From CAWINX01 sp963837585 (GTDB taxonomy: Bacteria; Actinomycetota; Thermoleophilia; Solirubrobacterales; 70-9), in contig CAWINX010000003.1 of the NCBI GenBank assembly GCA_963837585.1, positions 1 through 64,000 of the forward strand: a stretch of DNA of 64,000 nucleotides, given 5' to 3'. Both the position numbers and the translations under genes were made by a program. Below are positions 54,605 through 61,114 of this stretch, piece by piece; position 1 is the stretch's first letter; each line of letters opens with the position of its first letter. The notes under the pieces were generated by a model. It was not told the DNA's origin and made no database searches. It worked only from the letters and a program-made list of their open reading frames with translations.

Positions 54605-55867
54605 ATGGACTTCAAGCCCAGCCCCCAGGTCGAGACCCTGCGCGAGCGGATCCTCGACTTCATGGACGCGCAGATCTACCCGCAGGAGCGGGAGATCATG
54701 GAGGGGCTCGACGCCGAGGTCGCGACGGGCGTTCCCTACCCGAAGATCCTGGTCGAGATCCGCGAGCGCGCCAAGTCGGAGGGGCTCTGGAACCTCTTCA
54801 TGCCCGACGAGCGCTACGGCCCGGGCCTGACCAACTGGGAGTACGGGCTGCTCTGCGAGGAGATGGGCCGCAGCCCGGCCGCCGCGCCGATGGCTTTCAA
54901 CTGTGCGGCGCCGGACACCGGCAACATGGAGATCCTCGCCGAGCACGGCACCGACGAGCAGAGGGAGCGCTGGCTGGAGCCGCTGCTGGACGGGAAGATC
55001 CGCAGCTGCTTCTCGATGACCGAGCCGGATGTGTCGGGCTCGGACCCGACCCTGCTGCAGGCGCGGGCCGTGCGCGACGGCGACGACTGGGTGATCAACG
55101 GCCACAAGTGGTTCACCTCGGGCGCGGTCGGCGCCGACCTGGCGATCGCGATGGTCGTCACCGACCCCGACGCCCACCCCTACGCGCGCGCCTCGATGAT
55201 CTGCGTGCCGACCGACAACCCCGGCTTCAACCTGGTGCGGCCGATCTCGGTGATGGGACACGACAAGGGTCCCGGCCACTGCGAGATCCGCTACGAGGAC
55301 TGCCGCGTCCCGGCGGCCAACCTGCTCGGCGGCGAGGGGCAGGGCTTCGTCGTCGCCCAGGACCGGCTCGGCCCGGGGCGCATCCACCACTGCATGCGGG
55401 CGATCGGCACCGCGGAGCGGGCGCTGGAGATGATGTGCCGCCGCGCCAACGAGCGCCACGCCTTCGGCGGCCCGCTGGGCGAGAAGCAGTTCGTCCAGGA
55501 GGCGATCGCCGCCTCGCGGATGGAGATCGACCAGGCCCGCCTGCTGACCCTCTACGCCGCCTGGAAGATGGACACCGAGGGCAAGCGCGCCGCCCGCCAG
55601 TCGATCTCGGCGATCAAGGTCGTCGCCGCCAACATCGTCATGGACGTGCTCGACCGGGCGATCCAGGTCCACGGCAGCCTCGGGATGACCGACGACACCC
55701 CGCTCGCCGCCCTCTGGCGCTTCAGCCGCATGCTGCGCCTCGCCGACGGCCCCGACGAGGTCCACAAGATGGTCCTCGCCCGCCGCGAGCTGAACCGCTG
55801 GGCGAAGCGCGCCGAGGCGGAGACAGCCGGTGAGCTGACCTCAAAGCACGCCCCGCGCCAAATCTAG
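54605..55867 (+). CDS. Acyl-CoA dehydrogenase (ACAD10/11-like group)
   Basis: 420 residues, FAD-dependent alpha-beta dehydrogenation of acyl-CoA. Marks: CFSMTEPDVSGSDPT and WVINGHKWFTSGAVGADLAI (FAD-binding middle domain), RRANERHAFGGPLGEKQFVQ, and the C-terminal IQVHGSLGMTDDTPLAALWR. This last block and the N-terminal pattern resemble the dehydrogenase half of ACAD10/11; the matching phosphotransferase-like half is the gene at 58261-59313. Shine-Dalgarno GAGGAGAGGA before ATG 54605. The last codons (SKHAPRQI) are made by a 22-bp sequence that recurs at 57313. Confidence 0.9.
   Translation: MDFKPSPQVETLRERILDFMDAQIYPQEREIMEGLDAEVATGVPYPKILVEIRERAKSEGLWNLFMPDERYGPGLTNWEYGLLCEEMGRSPAAAPMAFNCAAPDTGNMEILAEHGTDEQRERWLEPLLDGKIRSCFSMTEPDVSGSDPTLLQARAVRDGDDWVINGHKWFTSGAVGADLAIAMVVTDPDAHPYARASMICVPTDNPGFNLVRPISVMGHDKGPGHCEIRYEDCRVPAANLLGGEGQGFVVAQDRLGPGRIHHCMRAIGTAERALEMMCRRANERHAFGGPLGEKQFVQEAIAASRMEIDQARLLTLYAAWKMDTEGKRAARQSISAIKVVAANIVMDVLDRAIQVHGSLGMTDDTPLAALWRFSRMLRLADGPDEVHKMVLARRELNRWAKRAEAETAGELTSKHAPRQI
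55836..55857. repeat. 22-bp direct repeat, left copy
   Basis: Begins TGACCTCAAAGC and ends ACGCCCCGCG; it is the 3' end of the acyl-CoA dehydrogenase gene. It matches 57313-57334 at 20 of 22 positions, with the toxin-antitoxin remnants between. Confidence 0.75.
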
Positions 55868-55871
55868 GTTG

Positions 55872-55889
55872 ATTATCAGATTTGATAAT
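55872..55889. promoter_or_regulatory. AT-rich inverted repeat upstream of the TA island
   Basis: ATTATCA and TGATAAT are exact inverses four bases apart, in the only AT-rich stretch nearby, 9-26 bp before the first gene of the island. Likely operator/promoter of the island. Confidence 0.5.
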
Positions 55890-55897
55890 TTGCAGTT

Positions 55898-56500
55898 GTG
55901 GAGCGCCTTAGCCCGCAGCTCTCTGCCGTCTTGGAATCGGAGTCGCGCGACCATGACCATGTCGTCGCCGACCTGGCTGATCGCTTCGAGATGGTTCTCG
56001 AGGCAGTCGAGAACGACGCAGGCTGGGCAACCAACAGGGTCACTCCCGGGAAGGTGATCCTCGGAAACTTGGACGGGATCGAGGCGGGGGTCCGCCAGAT
56101 GATCCGCAAGATCCCGCTGGAGGTCACGACGGTCACCCTCCCATCAGGGAGCGAGGTCACCGTTCCGACGGAAGAAGAGACTCTCCGCATCAAGGCGTTC
56201 CTGGTCGTGCGACGCAACCAGACTCGCGACTACCTGGATCTCGCCGCGCTGTCCGAGCACCTCGGCTTCGACCACGCCGGCGGCGTCCTGGCGCGGATCG
56301 ACGACTACTACGCCGACCAGCACGGAGAGGGCGACGGGATCGCATCGCAACTCGTCCGCCAACTCTCCGACCCCCAACCGGCGGACCGGTCGGTGATCGA
56401 CCAACTCTCCTCCTACCGGCGCCTGCGCAAACGCTGGAGCGATTGGAACGCCGTGACCGAGGTTCTGGGAGATGTCGCCGCACGGATGGTGACGCCATGA
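55898..56500 (+). CDS. AbiEii-like nucleotidyltransferase fragment (C-terminal part)
   Basis: 200 residues. The stretch VTVPTEEETLRIKAFLVVRR followed by NQTRDYLDLAALSEHLG matches the region after the nucleotidyltransferase core in AbiEii/AbiGii-type toxins. The catalytic N-terminal motif (GGxA...DxD) is absent, so the gene is either a truncated toxin or a distinct helper protein. GTG start preceded by an AT-rich operator-like repeat. Overlaps the next gene by 4 bp (ATGA). Confidence 0.5.
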   Translation: MERLSPQLSAVLESESRDHDHVVADLADRFEMVLEAVENDAGWATNRVTPGKVILGNLDGIEAGVRQMIRKIPLEVTTVTLPSGSEVTVPTEEETLRIKAFLVVRRNQTRDYLDLAALSEHLGFDHAGGVLARIDDYYADQHGEGDGIASQLVRQLSDPQPADRSVIDQLSSYRRLRKRWSDWNAVTEVLGDVAARMVTP

Positions 56501-57052
56501 GCACGCTCGCCTTTCGCAACGTCGACGCTTCGCCGGACGACCCGGTTTCCGAGTGGCCGCTGGAGGCGATCCAAACCGCGCTCGAACGTGGTGGCCTCTC
56601 GCACTGGCGGCGGCTGGGGGAGGCGATCCAAGCCGAGCCGTGGGGCCCGGTCGCGCGCCGGGTCGAAGAGGTGCTCACCTACAGCAGGCCCTACGGTGTC
56701 GCGCCGGCAATGGAGCGAACGATCACGCGGGCGCGCAAGGCAGCCGAAGCATCGGAGCGCAAGGCGGTAGCGGCCGAGGTCGACGACCTCGTACGGGCAT
56801 CGGGCCTCTCCCGAGCCGAGTTCGCCTCCCGCATCGGCACCTCGGCCTCCCGCCTTTCCACCTACGCCACGGGCAAGGTCACCCCTTCAGCGGCGCTGTT
56901 GACGCGAATGCGCCGAACTACGGGACGTCGAGAAAGCCGGCCGAGCGCTGCTTGCCATGCCGCCTCCCCCCGGCGAGGGCCCGGAGCCCGATTGGGAAGA
57001 GCAGAAGCGCGAGATGCTCGACGCCCCGGCGCGCAAGTGGCCCGGCGCGTGA
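56497..57052 (+). CDS. XRE-type antitoxin/regulator (frameshifted near the end)
   Basis: About 185 residues if intact. N-terminal SPDDPVSEWPLEAIQTALER and WGPVARRVEEVLTYSRPYG form a helical domain seen in actinobacterial antitoxins; the helix-turn-helix is LVRASGLSRAEFASRIGTSA with SRLSTYATGKVTPSAALL. The frame changes near 56920; the tail then reads ELRDVEKAGRALLAMPPPPG and PDWEEQKREMLDAPARKWP and stops at 57052. Probably the antitoxin of the downstream PIN gene and the regulator of the island. Confidence 0.72.
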
Positions 57053-57287
57053 GGCCGCTTCCTCTACGACACCTCGATCTTCATCTACGCCCTTGAGGGA
57101 GAACATCCCTACAGGGAGCCCTGTCGCGAGATCGATGCGCAGGGCCCGTGACGCCGTCTTCGCCGCCCTCGCGCTCAATCGCGGAATTGACGCCATCCTC
57201 GCCACAGACCGCGCCTTCGACGGAATCGAAGGCCTGGAGCGAATCGACCCGGCGGACGAGCAGACAGTCTCCACCTTGATCGGCTGA
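57049..57287 (+). pseudogene. PIN-domain toxin with internal deletion
   Basis: The start reads RFLYDTSIFIYALEGEHPYR (first catalytic Asp), then the frame stops after EIDAQGP. The end of a PIN domain follows at once in another frame: RDAVFAALALNRGIDAILAT then DRAFDGIEGLERIDP. About 50-60 central residues, including the second acidic ligand, are missing, so the toxin is dead. Confidence 0.72.
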
Positions 57288-57312
57288 CGCAACTGAAGGC
57301 AAGGCAGGGGTT

Positions 57313-57334
57313 TGACTTCGAAGCACGCCCCGCG
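57313..57334. repeat. 22-bp direct repeat, right copy
   Basis: Begins TGACTTCGAAGC and ends ACGCCCCGCG, matching 55836-55857 at 20 of 22 positions. It marks the right edge of the toxin-antitoxin remnants. Confidence 0.75.
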
Positions 57335-57348
57335 GACAGTCTGAACAT

Positions 57349-57384
57349 GCCAGAGGGGGCGGCCAATTGGCCGCCCCCTCTGGC
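57349..57384. terminator. Perfect 36-bp palindrome
   Basis: GCCAGAGGGGGCGGCCAA is followed by its exact inverse TTGGCCGCCCCCTCTGGC. It lies 29 bp past the end of the minus-strand gene 57413-58130 and after the decayed PIN gene, so it probably ends transcription from both sides. Confidence 0.65.
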
Positions 57385-57412
57385 AATAACGCCGTCCTGA
57401 GCTTGAGCCTGC

Positions 57413-58130
57413 CTAGCCGACGGCCGTGCCGATCACATCCAGCTCGGCGCCGGTGGCGGTTACACCGCTGCCGGAGCTGCAGCTGCCACCCGCCAAATAG
57501 ACCGAGAAGGTGTGATTTGTGGCCGAGATGGGCGCGATGCTCGACATCGGAGCCGCAGGAGGCGTGAAGGGTCCGAAGTCCACACGCCTCGTCACCTCAC
57601 CCGAGCCTTTGTCGATCAGGTAACCGTATCCGACGATCTCCGGCGGAGCCGGCGAGCCGGGGTTCGCCGCGTCCTTGAGCAAGTAGGCCAGCGCCGACCG
57701 CGGCTGCACGCAGCCGGCGTCGAACTTGACGTCGAACGCCGCCAGATACTGGTCGTCACGACCAGTCGGTTGAGTGTAGGTCGCGTTGTTGAACGGATAG
57801 ACCTGGCCTCCGGTGAACGGAACCGAGGAGTTGCCCCGCAACTTCTCGACCAACTGGGAAAACACGGTGGTCGGAGCGTTGATCTTGGCGCCGGTGACTG
57901 CCTTGTTCTTGATCTTCGCGGTGGTGATCGCGTTTCTCTTGATCTTCGCGGTGGTGATCGCGTTCCGCTTGATCTTGGCCGTGGTCACCGCGTTCTTCTT
58001 CAGCTGCTTGGTGCCGACGCTGTTCTTGCCGAGGCCGGCCGCAATCGCGGTCGCGCCGCCGAGGACGAGGAACACAGCGAGGGACGACATCACGTTCGCG
58101 ATACGTGAGTCGCTTGCGAATCTGCTTCAC
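57413..58130 (-). CDS. Exported/membrane-anchored protein with KRNAITTAKI repeats, unknown function
   Basis: About 238 residues. GTG 58130 gives VKQIRKRLTY; one extra T near 58095 breaks the frame and the product continues MSSLAVFLVLGGATAIAAGL (hydrophobic signal or anchor). Then follow imperfect 10-residue repeats with the core NAITTAKIKR, encoded by 30-bp repeats (57905-58010). The C-terminal 140 residues look like an extracellular beta domain (FSVYLAGGSCSSGSG, VDFGPFTPP). Proteins with KNSVGTKQLKxNAVTTAKI repeats recur in this bacterial group, role unknown. Confidence 0.7.
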
Positions 58131-58260
58131 GAGAACTCCTTCGGTTGGGAAACGAGAATGGCGCCGAGTGGACGAGAGGCGATCCCCTACTCAATTTCGC
58201 CGATCGGCTGCACCCTCGCAGGTTCGCCGATCCGCGTGCAAGCGGAGGCGGACGGGCGGC

Positions 58261-59313
58261 TCAGCCGCGGCGCTCGGCCTCGTCGGCCGCCTCGGCGAGG
58301 CGCTCGACCAGGCGCGCAAACGCCTGGATTCCCGGGTCGACCTCGCCGTACTGGCCGGCCGCGTAGCGCGCGTAGACGCCCTCGAGGATGATCGCCAGCT
58401 TCCAGTAGCCGAGGGCGACGAAGAAGTCGAGCTCGGAGAGGTCGCGGCCGGAGCGCTCCGCGTAGCGGGCCTTCAGCTCCTCGCGGGTCGGGAAGCCCGG
58501 CGCCAGGTTGGCGGGCTGGCCGAGCGCGATCGTCTCCTCGCCGCGCTCGGGCCAGTAGACCATCAGCAGGCCGACGTCGGCGAGCGGGTCGCCGAGCGTG
58601 CAGAGCTCCCAGTCGACCACCGCGGCGACCTCGCCGCTCGGCGCCAGGATCATGTTGTCGAGCCGGTAGTCGCCGTGGACGATCGTCGCCGGGCCCTGTT
58701 CGGGGATGCGGGCGGCGAGTCGCTCGTGCACCTCGTCGACCGCCGCCAGCTCGCGGGTCTTCGACTTCTCCCACTGCCCGTGCCAACGGTGCAGCTGGCG
58801 AGCGACGTAGTCCTCCTTGCGGCCGAGGTCGCCGAGGCCAACCGCGTCGGGGTCGACCGCATGGATCGCGACCAGGGTGTCGGCGACGCGCTCGCCGATC
58901 GCCCGCCGGTCGGCCTCGTCGGGGAAGGCATCGGCCTCGGCAAGCCCGCGCAGGATCGGCCCCTCGACGAACTCCATCGCGTAGAAGGGAGCGCCGTTGA
59001 CGCTCTCGTCCTCGCAGAGCCCGACCACCGGAGCGACGGGCACCTCGGTGCCCCCCAGCGCCGAGACGACCTTGTATTCGCGCCCCATGTCGTGGGCGGA
59101 GCCGAGTCGCTTGCCCAGCGGCGGCCGGCGCAGCGCCCAGCGGCGGCCGGCGGCGTCGGTCACCCCGTAGGTGAGGTTCGAGTGGCCGCCGGCGATCCGC
59201 TCGAAGGAGAGGGGCAGAGCGACCTCGGGGACGTGCTCGGCGAACCACCCCTCGACCCCCGCCCGGTCGATCCCCTCCGGGGCGTCGGCGGTGCGTGTAG
59301 CCTCGTCCTCCAT
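58261..59313 (-). CDS. Aminoglycoside-phosphotransferase-like protein (ACAD10/11 kinase-half type)
   Basis: 350 residues with a protein-kinase-like fold. Motifs: GGHSNLTYGVTDAAGRRWALR (nucleotide loop), HGDYRLDNMILAPSG (catalytic loop) and VVDWELCTLGDPLADVGLLM (metal-binding). Relatives are fused to, or adjacent to, acyl-CoA dehydrogenases and phosphorylate 4-hydroxy acyl-CoAs in the mammalian ACAD10/11 case; here the dehydrogenase is 2.4 kb away in the opposite orientation. ATG 59313. Confidence 0.87.
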   Translation of the reverse strand: MEDEATRTADAPEGIDRAGVEGWFAEHVPEVALPLSFERIAGGHSNLTYGVTDAAGRRWALRRPPLGKRLGSAHDMGREYKVVSALGGTEVPVAPVVGLCEDESVNGAPFYAMEFVEGPILRGLAEADAFPDEADRRAIGERVADTLVAIHAVDPDAVGLGDLGRKEDYVARQLHRWHGQWEKSKTRELAAVDEVHERLAARIPEQGPATIVHGDYRLDNMILAPSGEVAAVVDWELCTLGDPLADVGLLMVYWPERGEETIALGQPANLAPGFPTREELKARYAERSGRDLSELDFFVALGYWKLAIILEGVYARYAAGQYGEVDPGIQAFARLVERLAEAADEAERRG

Positions 59314-59343
59314 AGTGGCGCAAGCATATTCAGGGGCCCTCGC

Positions 59344-60582
59344 TTGAGCCCATCGCTGGCCAACCGGCTGCGCATCGGGTTCGCGATCGCCTTCGCCCTG
59401 TTGGCCGCGATGGCCGTGATCGGCGTCGGCCGTTTCATCCAGCAGCGCCAGGACTTCGAGAACGCGATCGCCCGCTCCTACCAGGTGGAGATGGCGGCTC
59501 AGGTTCGGCTGGCCCGCGGCGTCAGGCCCCGGGCGGCCCGCGCGACGATCGCCGCCCAGCACGTCCGCCGCCAGCAGCTCAACGACAGCATCTCCGGCGA
59601 CACCCGCGACACCGCGCTGCTGGTCGCCGCCGGCCTGATCGCCGGCCTGACCGGCGCCCTGCTGCTGTTCAGCGGCCTGATCGCCTCGATGCGCCGTCCG
59701 CTCGAGGAGCTGGTCGACGCGGCCGGCCGGCTCGCCGGCGGCGACCGCTCGGCCCGGGTCGAGGTCGGCGGCCTTTCGGAGACGGCGACCCTGGGCGCCG
59801 CCTTCAACGAGATGGCCGACGAGCTGGAGCGCGAGGCGGGCAAACGCGACGAGCTCGACCGGATCAAAGACGAATTCGTGCTGACCGCCTCCCATGAGCT
59901 GCGCAGTCCCCTCACCTCGGTGCAGGGCTTCGCCGAGCTGTTGATGCTGGAGCGCGAGAAGCTCAGCCCCAAGCAGGCCGAGACGGTCGAGATCATCCTC
60001 GACAACTCGCGCCATCTGGTCCGCCTCCTCAACGACCTGCTCGACCTGGCGCGCAGCGACGCCGGGCGGCTCGCGATCAAGCCGGTGCCGACCGAGGTCG
60101 GGCCGCTCGTCGAGGACGCGATCCGCACGATGCGCGCCCAGACCGAGTCCTCGGGACAAGCCCTGGAGGCGGAGATCGAGCCGGACCTGCCGCGGATCGC
60201 CGCCGAGCCGGACCGGATTCGCCAAGTACTGGTGAATTTGCTTACCAATGCGCATGAGTACTGCCCCGAGGGGGCGTCGATTCGAGTGACAGCCGCGCGC
60301 GCCGGTGCTGAAGTGGAGATTGCCGTGATCGACGACGGACCCGGAATCCCCCCAGAGCAGATGGAGCGCATCTTCGACCGCTTCACCCGCGGTGACGCCG
60401 GGCTGACCCAGCGGGTCGGCGGCACCGGCCTCGGCCTGGCGATCTCAAAGTCCCTGGTCGAACTGCACGGCGGGACGATCGCCGCCGAGGACACGCCGGG
60501 CGGCGGCGCCACCTTCCGGGTCAACCTCCCGGTCGCGGTCGCCGGCGAGAGCCTCAGCCCCACCGGAGCGCAGAGCCGATGA
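59344..60582 (+). CDS. Membrane sensor histidine kinase
   Basis: 412 residues. TM1 (FAIAFALLAAMAVIGVGRFI), a short extracytoplasmic segment of about 75 residues, TM2 (LLVAAGLIAGLTGALLLFSG), HAMP (MRRPLEELVDAAGRLAGGDR), HisKA with the phospho-His in ASHELRSPLTS, and ATPase boxes NLLTNAHEYCPEG, DDGPGIPPEQMERIFDRF, GGTGLGLAISKSL. TTG start at 59344. Overlaps the response regulator gene by 4 bp. Signal unknown. Confidence 0.9.
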   Translation: MSPSLANRLRIGFAIAFALLAAMAVIGVGRFIQQRQDFENAIARSYQVEMAAQVRLARGVRPRAARATIAAQHVRRQQLNDSISGDTRDTALLVAAGLIAGLTGALLLFSGLIASMRRPLEELVDAAGRLAGGDRSARVEVGGLSETATLGAAFNEMADELEREAGKRDELDRIKDEFVLTASHELRSPLTSVQGFAELLMLEREKLSPKQAETVEIILDNSRHLVRLLNDLLDLARSDAGRLAIKPVPTEVGPLVEDAIRTMRAQTESSGQALEAEIEPDLPRIAAEPDRIRQVLVNLLTNAHEYCPEGASIRVTAARAGAEVEIAVIDDGPGIPPEQMERIFDRFTRGDAGLTQRVGGTGLGLAISKSLVELHGGTIAAEDTPGGGATFRVNLPVAVAGESLSPTGAQSR

Positions 60583-60950
60583 CGCCGCGAGTGCTGATCG
60601 CCGACGACTCCGAGACGATCCTGCTGCTGATGCGGACGAGGCTGGAGATGGCGGGCTACGACGTGGAGACCGCGATCGACGGCGAAGAGGTGATGGAGGC
60701 GGTCCACCGCAGGGGGCCCGACAGCGGCCCCGACATCCTCCTGCTCGACGCGATGATGCCCCGCAAGTCCGGCATCGACGCCCTGCGAGAGCTGCGCGCC
60801 GAGGGAGTCGACACCCCCGCTCTGATCGTCAGCGCCCACCAGGACGGCGAGGACGCCGCCGCCCCCACCGACCTTGAGGTGAGTGGCTACGTGGCCAAGC
60901 CGATCGACTTCGAGGCGCTGCTGGCGAGCATCGAAGAGCTGACTCGGTAG
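60579..60950 (+). CDS. Single-domain response regulator
   Basis: 123-residue CheY-like receiver without an output domain. Acidic pair in IADDSET, acceptor Asp in ILLLDAMMPRKSG, serine in IVSAHQD and lysine in YVAKPID. The ATGA overlap couples it to the kinase upstream. Without an output domain it must act by protein contact or phosphotransfer. Confidence 0.92.
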   Translation: MTPRVLIADDSETILLLMRTRLEMAGYDVETAIDGEEVMEAVHRRGPDSGPDILLLDAMMPRKSGIDALRELRAEGVDTPALIVSAHQDGEDAAAPTDLEVSGYVAKPIDFEALLASIEELTR

Positions 60951-61044
60951 GGACGGCGGGCATCCCCCTCGTCTGACAAAACGCCGCCCTTATAGGGGCG
61001 GCGTTTTTGAGTATCCGCCAGCCGAGGGGGATGCCCGCCGTCCC
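60950..61044. terminator. Nested inverted repeats with an intrinsic terminator
   Basis: Inner: AAAACGCCGCCC (60978-60989) and GGGCGGCGTTTT (60996-61007) form a 12-bp stem with A-run before and T-run after, a bidirectional intrinsic terminator. Outer: 22-bp arms beginning GGGACGGCGGGC (60950-60971) are matched exactly in reverse at 61023-61044. It separates the converging response regulator and the large unknown gene. Confidence 0.85.
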
Positions 61045-61114
61045 ATCAACAGAGCGCCGAGGGCTCGCGAACAGCTTCTCCCAGCGAGTGAGATGTGTCG
61101 GCCTTGAGCGTGTT

